Part shown: positions 1 through 7,867 of the stretch, in pieces
Layout of the letters: the number at the start of each line of letters is the position of its first letter
Numbering within the stretch: the first letter of the stretch is position 1
Assembly (NCBI RefSeq): GCF_002950945.1
Contig: NZ_CP012673.1
Location: 13,073,501-13,137,500 of the forward strand
Source of the DNA: Sorangium cellulosum
GTDB lineage: Bacteria; Myxococcota_A; Polyangia; Polyangiales; Polyangiaceae
Direction of reading: 5' to 3'
Length of the DNA stretch: 64,000 nucleotides
Notes under the pieces: model-generated
Told to the model about the DNA's origin: nothing
Database searches by the model: none
The model's input: only the letters and a program-made list of their open reading frames with translations
Program-made: the position numbers and the translations under genes

Positions 1-825
1 GAGGACGGCAGCGTCCGCGCCGTCGTGCTCCGCGTCCAGACCGGCGGCGGCTCGTCGCTCGCCGCCGACGTCATCCTCCGCGAGGCGATCCTCACCGCGC
101 GCGTGAAGCCGCTCATCGTCTCCATGGGCTCGCAGGCCGCGAGCGGCGGCTACTACGCCGCCGTCGCCGGCAGCCCGATCTTCGCGAACCGCTCCACGGT
201 CACCGGATCCATCGGCATCTTCTACGGCAAGGTCGACGTCGCGGGCCTGCTCGCGAAGCTCGGCGTGCAGGTGGAGACGTTCCGCACCGCGCCCCGCGCC
301 GACGCCGAGTCGCTCTACCGGCCGTTCACCGACGACGAGCGCGCCGAGCTCGGCGTCGTCGTCAAGCGGCTCTACGACCGCTTCGTCGGCCGCGTCGCCG
401 AGGGCCGGCGCATGAGGCCCGAGGACGTCGACGCCATCGCCCGCGGGCGCGTGTGGACCGGCGCCCAGGCCGTCGAGCGCCGGCTCGTCGACCGCATCGG
501 CGGGCTCCGCGACGCCATCGCCGAGGCGCGCCGGCTCGGCCAGCTGTCCGACGACGCGCCGATCCTGTCGCTCCCCGAGGAGGACACCTCGCTGCTCGGC
601 ATGGTCCTCGGCCTGGCCGGCGTCTCGGCCGGCCAGCAGGGCGAGCTCGCCCGCGCGACCATCCCGCCCGTCCTGCTCGACGCCGCGCGCGCCCTCACGC
701 CGTTCCTCGTGTTCGGCGCGGACAAGCCGCTCGCGCGCAGCGAGCTCGCCGGCGAGATCTCGTTCGGCGCCCCCTTCTCCACCCGCGAGGACGAGCCCGC
801 CGGCCCCGCGCCCGAGGAGCCCTGA
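1..825 (+). CDS. sppA: signal peptide peptidase SppA-type protease (5' truncated by window)
   Basis: Membrane-associated serine protease of family S49 that degrades cleaved signal peptides and other small membrane substrates. The frame is open from base 1, so the N-terminus lies outside the window. The segment GSQAASGGYYAA carries the family's catalytic Ser (AASGGYY), followed by a TGSIGIF motif typical of S49. The lysine half of the Ser-Lys dyad would lie in the missing N-terminal domain. The tail from about residue 190 of the visible part is hydrophobic and Ala/Leu-rich, then acidic and Pro-rich. The stop is five bases before the next gene, so the two are probably co-transcribed. Family assignment is firm; the symbol is by family only. 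Confidence 0.85.
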   Translation, partial: EDGSVRAVVLRVQTGGGSSLAADVILREAILTARVKPLIVSMGSQAASGGYYAAVAGSPIFANRSTVTGSIGIFYGKVDVAGLLAKLGVQVETFRTAPRADAESLYRPFTDDERAELGVVVKRLYDRFVGRVAEGRRMRPEDVDAIARGRVWTGAQAVERRLVDRIGGLRDAIAEARRLGQLSDDAPILSLPEEDTSLLGMVLGLAGVSAGQQGELARATIPPVLLDAARALTPFLVFGADKPLARSELAGEISFGAPFSTREDEPAGPAPEEP

Positions 826-830
826 CCCCC

Positions 831-1829
831 ATGGAACCCGCCGCCCCGGCCCCCGCCGCGGCCGCGGGCCCGCCGCCCTCCGCCGCGGCCGCGGGCCCGC
901 CGCTGCTCGAGGCCCGCGCCGCCCGCGTCGCCGTGGACGACGTCGTCGCGATCGACGCGCTCACCGTCGAGACGCGCGGCGATCGCGTGCTCTGCGCCGG
1001 CGACACGGGCGCGCTCTTCGCCGCGCTCACGGGCATCCCCCTCTCGGCCGCCCGGCGGCCGGCGCCTCCGGCCTCGGCCGACGACATCCTCGACGAGGCC
1101 CCGGGCGAGGCGCGCGTCGTCGCCGGGCGCCTCGCGGTCGCGGGCCGCGACGTCGGCGGCTTCGCGCAGCGCGCGGCGAGCGGGGCCGCCCCGCTCGATC
1201 CGCCGCTGCCGCTCGCCTGGACCGCGGAGGCCTACGTCGCCTGGAGCGCCCGGCTCGCCGGCGCCTCCGCCCGCGCCGCCGCCGAGCTGGCGCCCGCCGC
1301 CCTCGCCCGCGTCGGCCTCGCCGCCGCCCGGCGGCGCACCCTCCAGACGCTCGCGCTCCCCGAGCGCCGCGCGCTCGTCCTCGCCCAGGCGATCGCCGCG
1401 GCGCCGCCCGTCGTCATCGCCGAGGACCCGCTCGTCGGCCTCGACGACGGCGCCGCCGGCTTCGTGCTCGCCGCGCTCGCGGGCGCCACCGAGGGCCGCG
1501 GCGCGCTGATCACGGCGGCGCGCCTCGACGCCGAGGGCCCGCAGAGCGTCCTGCTCCGCGGCGCCACCAGCGTCGTCGTGCTCGCGGGCGGCGAGCTCGC
1601 CTTCGCGGGCACGTTCGCGGAGATCGCCGCCGGAGGCCACGCCTACGCCCTCACCGTCCGCACCAACGTAGGCCCGCTCCGCGAGGAGCTCGCCGCCCGC
1701 GGCATCACGCTGCGCGGCGGGCCGGCGCGCTTCACCGCCGCGCTGCCCGAGGGGACCACCGCCCGCGACATCGTCCTCGCCGCGGCGCGCTGCCGCGCCG
1801 CGATCGTCGAGCTCGTCCCCCTCTTCTGA
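831..1829 (+). CDS. ABC ATPase-like protein with degenerate nucleotide-binding motifs
   Basis: A 332-aa protein with the overall order of an ABC transporter nucleotide-binding domain but eroded motifs. Where a Walker A (GxxGxGKS) is expected after GDRVL there is AGDTGALFAAL, with no P-loop Lys. The signature region reads ALPERRALVLAQAI in place of LSGGERQRVxLARAL. The Walker B-like stretch VVIAEDPLVGLDD is recognisable. The first 25 residues are a low-complexity Ala/Pro leader, and the last 80 resemble the C-terminal regulatory extension of ABC-2 type ATPases. It starts at ATG 831, five bases after the SppA stop. It probably does not hydrolyse ATP and may be a structural partner. No permease gene is adjacent. 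Confidence 0.65.
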   Translation: MEPAAPAPAAAAGPPPSAAAAGPPLLEARAARVAVDDVVAIDALTVETRGDRVLCAGDTGALFAALTGIPLSAARRPAPPASADDILDEAPGEARVVAGRLAVAGRDVGGFAQRAASGAAPLDPPLPLAWTAEAYVAWSARLAGASARAAAELAPAALARVGLAAARRRTLQTLALPERRALVLAQAIAAAPPVVIAEDPLVGLDDGAAGFVLAALAGATEGRGALITAARLDAEGPQSVLLRGATSVVVLAGGELAFAGTFAEIAAGGHAYALTVRTNVGPLREELAARGITLRGGPARFTAALPEGTTARDIVLAAARCRAAIVELVPLF

Positions 1830-1926
1830 GCCGCCCGCGCGCCCCGCGCCCCCCCGGCGCAGGGCCCGCGCCGCGCGTCGTGCGACTGTTCGCCACCCGC
1901 CGGGCGCCGTAGTACCGTGCGCGGCG

Positions 1927-2580
1927 ATGTCATCCGAACCCGCCGCGAACCAGCCGTCCGCCGCTCAGGTCACCCCGGGCGGCTCGTCCTCCGGAGGCCG
2001 CCTCGCCGTGCTCACCGCGTTCGCCGTGGGCGCCTCGTGGATCCCGCTCCCCGTGATCCCCGACCGCTTGCTCACGCGCATCCGCGGCGCCATCGCCCAG
2101 GACACGGTCGCCCGCCACGGCCTCAGCCTCACCACCGACGCGCGCGCCCTGCTCGCCCAGCCCGGCGGGGACCGGACCACGTTCCGCAAGGCCGCCTCGC
2201 TGCTCACGCGCGAGGTCCTCCGGCGGCTCACCCCGGCCCAGGCGGTCGCGGCCGCCGCGTGTGGCCTCGAGGTGTACGCGCTCGGCCACCTCCTCGACCG
2301 CTACATCACGAACGTCCGCCGGACGAGCGCCGTCCGCATCCACGCGGACGAGGCGCGCCGGGTCCGCGACGCCATCGATCGCGCCGTGCGGCGCGCGCTG
2401 TCCCCCTCGCTCCGCGCGAGCGTCACCATCCTCCCCGGCGGCTCCGAGGATCTGCGCGACGAGTTCACGCGCTGGATCGACGCCTTCCTGCTCGCGGGCG
2501 CCGCCGCGCCCGAGTACGTCGGGCGCCGCCTCGACGTGGCCTTCGACGAGACCGTCGCGACCGGCTTCGACCATGGTTGA
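1927..2580 (+). CDS. conserved hypothetical protein
   Basis: A 217-aa protein I do not recognise. After a Ser/Pro-rich start there is one hydrophobic stretch (about residues 26-42) and then a mainly helical, Arg/Ala-rich body that contains LEVYALGHLLDRYI. The ATG at 1927 is the first in frame. The 3' end overlaps the proB start codon by 8 bases, so translation of proB is probably coupled to it. It could be a small membrane-anchored protein; no enzymatic motif is visible. Confidence 0.6.
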   Translation: MSSEPAANQPSAAQVTPGGSSSGGRLAVLTAFAVGASWIPLPVIPDRLLTRIRGAIAQDTVARHGLSLTTDARALLAQPGGDRTTFRKAASLLTREVLRRLTPAQAVAAAACGLEVYALGHLLDRYITNVRRTSAVRIHADEARRVRDAIDRAVRRALSPSLRASVTILPGGSEDLRDEFTRWIDAFLLAGAAAPEYVGRRLDVAFDETVATGFDHG

Positions 2581-3730
2581 GCCCGAGGACCACGCCGCCT
2601 CCGGGGGCGCGGCCGGGGGCGCCCACGCCGCGGAGCCCGCGCCCGACGCCGAGCCCGCCGCGCGCGCCGCGCTCAAGCGCTGCCGCCGGATCATCGTCAA
2701 GATCGGCTCGAAGAGCCTGTCCGGCGACGCCTGGGACCGGCTCGCCGCCGAGGTCGCCGCGCTCCGCGGCCGCTCCGGCCGGAGCCTCGTCATCGTGTCG
2801 AGCGGCGCGATCGCGCTCGGCGTGGCGAAGCTCGGGCTCAAGGCGCGCCCGAAGGACATGGCGTGGCTCCAGGCCGCGGCCGCGGCGGGCCAGAGCGTGC
2901 TGATGCAGCGCTACGAGGAGGCCTTCGGCAAGGTCGGCCTGCTCGTCGCCCAGGTGCTGCTCACACACGCCGACCTCGCCGACCGCACCCGCACCAACAA
3001 CGCGCGGAGCGCCCTGGCCGCGCTGCTCGAGGCGGGCGCCGTCCCGATCATCAACGAGAACGACGCGGTCGCGGTCGAGGAGATCAAGTTCGGCGACAAC
3101 GACCAGCTCGCGGCGATGGTGACCCCGCTCTGCGAGGCCGATCTCCTGATCCTGCTCTCCGACGTCGAGGGCCTGCTCGACGGCGACGGGCGGCGCGTGC
3201 CCGTCGTGCGCAGCGTCGCCCGCGAGGCCCGGCACCTCGCCGGCGGGTCGACCTCGGGCGTCGGCACGGGCGGCATGGCCAGCAAGGTCGAGGCCGCGCG
3301 GCGCGCCACGCTCGCGGGCTCGCACGTGGTGATCGCCGGCGCCCGCGAGCCGAACATCGTGACGCGCATCCTCTCGGGCGAGGACGTCGGCACCCTCTTC
3401 ACCGCCGTCCCGCAGCGGCTCGGCGCGCGCAAGCACTGGATCGCGTACACGCTGCGCCCGCGCGGGGCCATCCTCGTCGATCGCGGCGCCGCCGAGGCGA
3501 TCAGCGCGAAGAACCGCAGCATCCTCGCGGTCGGCGTGCTCGGCGTGCGCGGCACCTTCCTCCCGGGCGACGCCGTCGCCATCTTCGACCCGGAGGGCAC
3601 CGAGATCGCCCGCGGCCTCGCCCGGATGTCCGCGGGCGACGCCGCCCGCATCGCCCGGAAGAAGCGCGACGACGCGGGCGAGGACGTGGTCGTCCACCGC
3701 GACGACCTCGTGGTGCTCCCGAGCGAGTAA
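2573..3730 (+). CDS. proB: glutamate 5-kinase
   Basis: Phosphorylates L-glutamate to glutamyl-5-phosphate, the first step of proline synthesis (cytosol). The 385-aa product begins with a 35-residue Ala/Pro-rich extension, then the amino-acid-kinase fold: IIVKIGSKSL, VIVSSGAIALG, and the hallmark INENDAVAVEEIKFGDND around residues 165-185. The stretch GVGTGGMASKVEAA is also diagnostic. The C-terminal 90 residues look like the PUA domain of bacterial ProB. The ATG at 2573 lies inside the end of the upstream gene (8-base overlap). proA, often adjacent, is not in this window. Length is close to the usual 370 aa. Confidence 0.93.
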   Translation: MVEPEDHAASGGAAGGAHAAEPAPDAEPAARAALKRCRRIIVKIGSKSLSGDAWDRLAAEVAALRGRSGRSLVIVSSGAIALGVAKLGLKARPKDMAWLQAAAAAGQSVLMQRYEEAFGKVGLLVAQVLLTHADLADRTRTNNARSALAALLEAGAVPIINENDAVAVEEIKFGDNDQLAAMVTPLCEADLLILLSDVEGLLDGDGRRVPVVRSVAREARHLAGGSTSGVGTGGMASKVEAARRATLAGSHVVIAGAREPNIVTRILSGEDVGTLFTAVPQRLGARKHWIAYTLRPRGAILVDRGAAEAISAKNRSILAVGVLGVRGTFLPGDAVAIFDPEGTEIARGLARMSAGDAARIARKKRDDAGEDVVVHRDDLVVLPSE

Positions 3731-3863
3731 CCGTCCCGCCCGCCCGCCCCGCCCCCGTGTAGGTGTGCCGACCACGCCGCCCGCGCGATCGCGATCGCGC
3801 CGCTCACGATCGCGGGAACCTCCTCGCCCTCCGCGCTGTCGCTCCGGTCCTGGAGGTCGGGTG

Positions 3864-4391
3864 ATGCGCTTCGGGCTGTTCGTTGCCAACGGCTTGGTTC
3901 TCGCAGGAGTCGCCTGGACGGTCGGGTTCGGCCCGAACCTCCGGGCATCGCAGCTGATGCCCGCGCGCGAGCCGGCGGCGCTCGGCCAGCTCGCGGAGCT
4001 CGAGGCCCGCTACGCCGCCGACCCGACGCCGGCCAACGTCACCGCGCTCGCCGCCGCCTACCTCGAGCGCGATCAGCCCGGCCTCGCCGCCTCTGCCCTC
4101 GACGCAGCCCCCCGCGAGGTGCGCACGCGCCCGGAGGCCGCGCACCTCGCGGCCCGCGCCCACTTCCGTCGCGGCCGCGCCGCCGACGCGCTCGCCGCGG
4201 CCGAGCAGGTGTCGGCCGCCTGCGCCGTCGACGCGTGCCCCGCGTGGCTCGCCGCGAAGGCCGCGCGCCACCGCGCCATCCTCGAGCAGATCGTCGCGGC
4301 CGGCATCGAGGACCCGGAGGCCGATCCGATCGCCGTCCGCGCCGCCTACGAGCGCGGCGCGAGCGAGGTGCGCCTTGTCGCGATGCGCTGA
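3864..4391 (+). CDS. small exported or membrane-anchored TPR-like protein
   Basis: A 175-aa protein. The N-terminal stretch LFVANGLVLAGVAWTVGF is hydrophobic and may be a signal anchor. The remainder is helical with TPR-like spacing (ALAAAYLERDQPGLAASAL, then AHFRRGRAADALAAAEQ), consistent with a periplasmic protein-interaction role. The ATG at 3864 is preceded by GGAGG at 3852-3856 with 7 bases of spacing, which is why the longer frame from 3765 was not used. No partner is evident from the neighbours. Confidence 0.6.
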   Translation: MRFGLFVANGLVLAGVAWTVGFGPNLRASQLMPAREPAALGQLAELEARYAADPTPANVTALAAAYLERDQPGLAASALDAAPREVRTRPEAAHLAARAHFRRGRAADALAAAEQVSAACAVDACPAWLAAKAARHRAILEQIVAAGIEDPEADPIAVRAAYERGASEVRLVAMR

Positions 4392-4728
4392 GCGCGCGGT
4401 CAGCGACGGCATCGAGGACGAGCGCCGCCGCGGCGCGGGCGCGCGGGGTGAGGTCCTCCCTGACAGGGATCGATCTGGCCAGGATGGAGGAGGAGCGCAC
4501 CGTTGAAATCCTGCGTGACGGCGCCGCGCGGCGCGCGCTGCGCTGCAGCGAGCGCGAGACGTCAGGGGCGAGCGGGGATCGTCAAGAGTGCATCCAAGCT
4601 TGGAATGCCGGTCGTTGTCGAATGACGGTTCACGTCTTATGCCGTAGCCTCAGGTCTTGCTCGGCGCGTCCGCACCGGGGGCGCTGTCCGATTGAACAAC
4701 CGGTTGCGCTTGGGAGGGTCCCCCTCAG
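4392..4728. other. intergenic, no gene seen
   Basis: 337 bases between the TPR-like gene and the lipoprotein protease. Open frames here overlap neighbours and have no recognisable product. A promoter for the protease is expected in the lower-GC part (about 4590-4725); no convincing -35/-10 pair could be singled out. Confidence 0.4.
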
Positions 4729-5607
4729 GTGGAACAGCCGCAAGCTCGAACGTTGGGCGCATCTGCGCCGGCCTTGAGAGGGTTGTACCGACGCGGCGCG
4801 CTCATCGCCGTCGCGCTTGCCTTGAACGCCGCGGCCTGCGCGCGGCCGATCACCAACGCGGGCCTGCCGATCCCCGCGGCGAAGCCGGGCCAGGAGGATC
4901 GCCAGGTCCAGCTGCGCCCGCCGTTCGAGCTGGCGACGGACGAGGACGCGATCGTCCGGATCGTCACCGACGTGACCTGCACGGGGACGTTGATCACCGA
5001 GGACCTGGTGCTCACCGCGCACCACTGCGTCGCCGCGCGCGATCACAACGGCAGGACGTTGCGCCGCGATCAGGAGCCCGAGGCGATCACCATCGAGCTA
5101 GGCGGCGATCACCTGCCCTGGGGCGACGTCACGGTCCGCGCGGTGGTGTCGCCGGACTGCGGGTACACCGCGGGCGAGGGCGACATCGCCATCCTCGTGC
5201 TGTCGCGGCGGCTGATCGGGATCCCGACGCTCACGCCGCGGATCGAGGCCGAGCCGGAGCCGAACGAGCAGGTGACGCCGTACGGCTTCGGCCGCTGCGC
5301 GCTCTCGCGCGATCCGGTCCACCTCGTGCCGCGGCCGGGCGGCATCATCGACGCCGTGGCCCCCGGGCACTTCGTCGCGACCGCCTCGATCTGCCCCGGC
5401 GACTCGGGCGGCCCGGCGCGGAGCGATCAGGGGAACGACGTCGTCGGGGTGATCTCGTCGAGCGTGATGGACGGCGACGAGTACACGACCGGCACCTCGT
5501 ACTTCAGCCGCCTCGACGTCTGGCCCGAGCTGTTCTCCGCGGCGCGCGAGATCGCGGCCGGCGCGAGCCCGAGCGAGCTGCCGCCGTACCGGAGCTGCCT
5601 GCGCTGA
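4729..5607 (+). CDS. trypsin-like serine protease, lipoprotein
   Basis: A 292-aa secreted S1-family protease. Residues about 20-40 form a signal peptide ending in a lipobox (LNAAAC), so it is probably tethered to a membrane. The triad is visible: His in LTAHHCV, Asp in GEGDIAILVL, and Ser in CPGDSGGPA. Conserved Cys pairs flank these sites. The GTG start at 4729 has a purine-rich GGGAGGG at 4712-4718; TTG codons at 4774 and 4783 are alternatives that would give a shorter signal peptide. A second secreted S1 protease lies at 14120-15358. Substrate unknown. Confidence 0.82.
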   Translation: MEQPQARTLGASAPALRGLYRRGALIAVALALNAAACARPITNAGLPIPAAKPGQEDRQVQLRPPFELATDEDAIVRIVTDVTCTGTLITEDLVLTAHHCVAARDHNGRTLRRDQEPEAITIELGGDHLPWGDVTVRAVVSPDCGYTAGEGDIAILVLSRRLIGIPTLTPRIEAEPEPNEQVTPYGFGRCALSRDPVHLVPRPGGIIDAVAPGHFVATASICPGDSGGPARSDQGNDVVGVISSSVMDGDEYTTGTSYFSRLDVWPELFSAAREIAAGASPSELPPYRSCLR

Positions 5608-5620
5608 CGGCGCCGCGCGC

Positions 5621-5652
5621 TCACACGGTCGCGCGATCACACGGTCGCGCGA
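5621..5652. repeat. 16-bp perfect direct repeat, two copies
   Basis: TCACACGGTCGCGCGA occurs at 5621-5636 and immediately again at 5637-5652, between the protease and the S26-like gene. Probably slippage; no function evident. Confidence 0.8.
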
Positions 5653-5713
5653 TCGCGCGGGCGCGCCTTGCTCGCCGCTCCTGGCCGCCGCTGCGCTAGG
5701 CTCCCGGGGCGGC

Positions 5714-6352
5714 ATGCGGAAGCTGTTCAACGGGCTGGTCTGGATCCTCGGAATCTCGCTGGTCGTCGGCGTCGCGCTCCGCGCGCTCGTCCTCGACGTG
5801 TGGCGGGTGCCGGACGACCCGATGCTGGGCGCCTCGATCGCGCCGAGCCTCGCCCCGGGCGACGTGGTCGTGGTGCTGACGCGGGGCACGTCCAGCTTCG
5901 GCGACCTGGTGCGGTGCCCCGATCCCGAGTCCCCCGACAGCCACATCGTCGGCCGGATCGCGGGCGTGTCGGGCGACACGGTCGAGGTCGACGGCAGCGC
6001 CCTCACCGTGAACGGGCGGCGCTACGACGCCGAGAGCGCGTGCGCCGAGCCCAAGGTGACGATCCTCGACCCGGCCACGGGCAAGCCGGTCGAGCTCGCG
6101 TGCGACATGGTGCTGATGGGCAGCGGCCTCCACATGCGCGCGACGGGGCGCAGGCCCCCGCTCGAGCGCCGGCGCCGCGTGGAGGTGCGGCCCGACACGG
6201 TCTTCCTGCTGAGCGACAACCGCAGCTACCACGACGACTCGCGCGACTTCGGCCTCCAGCCGCACGGCGCGTGCAGCCAGCGCATCGTCTTCCGGCTCTG
6301 GGGCGCCGGGGGCTGGAGCGACGACGCGCGGCGCTTCACCTACGTGCGCTGA
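5714..6352 (+). CDS. signal peptidase I-like (S26) protein lacking the catalytic lysine
   Basis: A 212-aa membrane protein of the LepB fold. One N-terminal membrane segment (about residues 8-27) is followed by the box B-like ASIAPSLAPGD, where S41 aligns with the nucleophilic Ser of SMEPTLLPGD, although the following Met is Ile. The box D equivalent reads HIVGRIAGVSGD: the general-base Lys (KR in active LepB) is Gly80. Box E is well kept (LSDNRSYHDDSRDFG). An insertion with Cys residues lies at about 105-150. The fold assignment is good; activity is doubtful. It may be an inactive paralogue or use another base. Confidence 0.75.
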   Translation: MRKLFNGLVWILGISLVVGVALRALVLDVWRVPDDPMLGASIAPSLAPGDVVVVLTRGTSSFGDLVRCPDPESPDSHIVGRIAGVSGDTVEVDGSALTVNGRRYDAESACAEPKVTILDPATGKPVELACDMVLMGSGLHMRATGRRPPLERRRRVEVRPDTVFLLSDNRSYHDDSRDFGLQPHGACSQRIVFRLWGAGGWSDDARRFTYVR

Positions 6353-6385
6353 GCGGCGCCGGCCCGCGCCGGGCGGGGCGCCGCG

Positions 6386-6447
6386 CCCGCGGAAGGCGGC
6401 GCCGGCCCGCGGAAGGCGGCGCCGCGCCCGCGGAAGGCGGCGGCGCG
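6386..6447. repeat. about 20-bp imperfect tandem repeat
   Basis: Three copies of a unit starting CCCGCGGAAGGCGGCG begin at 6386, 6406 and 6427, just after the S26-like gene. Non-coding, very GC-rich. Confidence 0.75.
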
Positions 6448-6482
6448 CTCGAGCCCGCGGCCCCGGGACCGGCCGTGGAATC

Positions 6483-6499
6483 GTGCCGCACTGCGGCAC
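6483..6499. promoter_or_regulatory. 17-bp near-perfect palindrome upstream of the FHA gene
   Basis: GTGCCGCACTGCGGCAC has 8-bp arms around a central C. A related half site GCGGCAC recurs at 6513-6519. It lies in the 393-base gap 5' of the zinc-ribbon/FHA gene, so it could be an operator or a hairpin; which one is not decidable from sequence. Confidence 0.35.
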
Positions 6500-6583
6500 C
6501 TTGTGGCACTTCGCGGCACATCGACCGACAGCCGCCCTGGATCTGCGTCACCTCAAGCTTGACCCCTCCGCTCCTCGACGTCT

Positions 6584-6716
6584 AGAACCGTGGTTCTCTC
6601 CACCCGGGTCGGGGATCCAGCGCGTCGCGGGCTGGCTCTCCCGTCCGGGCTCGCTTCATCGGTCGGAGGACCGCTCAAGCGGCCCTCCACTGGCGCGGGT
6701 CGGAGAACCGTGGTTC
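6584..6716. promoter_or_regulatory. paired inverted repeats GAACC-GT-GGTTC upstream of the FHA gene
   Basis: GAACCGTGGTTC occurs at 6585-6596 (arms extend to AGAACC/GGTTCT, 6584-6597) and again at 6705-6716, exactly 120 bases apart. Two identical dyad sites upstream of one gene suggest a dimeric DNA-binding protein, though part of this stretch could be coding if translation began at GTG 6590. Confidence 0.4.
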
Positions 6717-6745
6717 CGCGGTCCTCCAATGCACCGAGGAGACGT

Positions 6746-7801
6746 TTGCACACCGAGCAGCACGAGATTGGCATCGTCTGTGGCCAGTGCGACCTGTGGA
6801 GCCCGATGGGCACCGCGCGTTGCTCTGAGTGCGCGAACGACTTGGCCCTGTTCACGCCGCGCCGCGCCAGCTCACCCGTCATCCCGGGCCGCCGCGCCGG
6901 CGCGGCCGAGGCTGCGGGCGGCGCCAGGGCGGAAGCGCGGCTCGGCCCGACGAGCGCCAGCGGCCCGAAGACCACCTCGCCGAAGAGCGAATTTGCCGAA
7001 CTCTCCCAGGAGGAGCTGATGGAGCAAGCCCGTAACTACGTCTGCCGTTCCTGCTCGAGCGGTGTTCCCTCGGGCCACAAGTTCTGCGGCCGGTGCGGCA
7101 CGGCGGTGCCGCCCGAGATCCTCAACGCGCAGACGCTGTTCTTCGGGGACATGCAGAACCCGGCGAAGGCGAAGCTGATCCTCATCCGCGGCGAGGGGAT
7201 GGACGGCCTCTCCTTCCACCTCAAGGCCGAGCAGCACATCGTCGGCCGCAACGGGCAGCTCGTCTTCCCGGACGACCCGTTCGTCTCGCCGAAGCACGCG
7301 AACTTCTTCTACCGCGACGGCAAGCTGGTGGTGCGCGACGAGGGCTCGCTGAACGGCGTGTACATCCGCGTGCGCGGCACGATCGACATCACGCCGGGCG
7401 ACACGTTCCTCGCGGGCGAGCAGCTCTTCCGGCTCGATCCGACGCCGCGCGCCTCCGACGGGCAGGACCCGGACGGGACGTTCTTCTACTCGTCGCCCAA
7501 GCACCCGAGCCCGTTCCGGCTCACGCAGGTGCTCCAGGGCGGCGCGGTCGGGATGACGGTCTGCGCGCGCGGCAGCTCCCTGCAGATCGGGCGTGAGGGC
7601 GGGGACCTGAACTTCCCGGTGGACCTCTACATGTCGGGGTCGCACTGCCGGCTCGAGGAGCACAACGGCAAGTTCTCGCTGACGGACCTCAACAGCCGCA
7701 ACGGGACGTACGTGCGCATCAAGAGCGAGCGCGAGCTGGCCCACGGCGACTACCTCTTCATCGGGCGCAAGCTGCTGCGCGTCGAGCTCAACACCAACTA
7801 G
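6746..7801 (+). CDS. double zinc-ribbon, double FHA-domain protein
   Basis: A 351-aa cytosolic adaptor. Two zinc ribbons come first: CGQC...CSEC near residues 12-35, and CRSC...CGRC near 98-120. Two FHA phosphothreonine-binding domains follow: the first with IVGRNGQLVF, SPKHANFF and SLNGVYI, the second with QIGREGGDLNFP, SGSHCRLEE and SRNGTYV. Such proteins read Ser/Thr kinase signals in myxobacteria. The start is uncertain: TTG 6746 has GAGGAGA at 6736-6742, and the frame is open back to GTG 6590. A kinase is encoded at 59427-60656, but a link is only inference. Confidence 0.8.
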   Translation: MHTEQHEIGIVCGQCDLWSPMGTARCSECANDLALFTPRRASSPVIPGRRAGAAEAAGGARAEARLGPTSASGPKTTSPKSEFAELSQEELMEQARNYVCRSCSSGVPSGHKFCGRCGTAVPPEILNAQTLFFGDMQNPAKAKLILIRGEGMDGLSFHLKAEQHIVGRNGQLVFPDDPFVSPKHANFFYRDGKLVVRDEGSLNGVYIRVRGTIDITPGDTFLAGEQLFRLDPTPRASDGQDPDGTFFYSSPKHPSPFRLTQVLQGGAVGMTVCARGSSLQIGREGGDLNFPVDLYMSGSHCRLEEHNGKFSLTDLNSRNGTYVRIKSERELAHGDYLFIGRKLLRVELNTN

Positions 7802-7828
7802 CGCGGGCCACACGCGGGCGGCCCGCGC
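7801..7828. terminator. probable bidirectional terminator hairpin
   Basis: GCGCGGGCC (7801-7809) pairs perfectly with GGCCCGCGC (7820-7828) across a 10-base loop, between the convergent FHA and GbsR-type genes. There is no T-tract, as is common in GC-rich genomes. Confidence 0.5.
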
Positions 7829-7867
7829 CCGCGGCGCGCGGCCGCGCCGGCGCGAGGGCTCACCAGC

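Noticed and set aside
4615..4643. TTGTCG-N17-TATGCC as a promoter of the lipoprotein protease.
   Set aside because: The -10 match is only three of six and the distance to the start is about 85 bases; not distinguishable from chance.
5714..6352. Loss of the catalytic Ser in the S26-like protein (Pro36 aligned with the nucleophile).
   Set aside because: A better ungapped alignment puts S41 of ASIAPSLAPGD on the nucleophile; only the Lys is missing.
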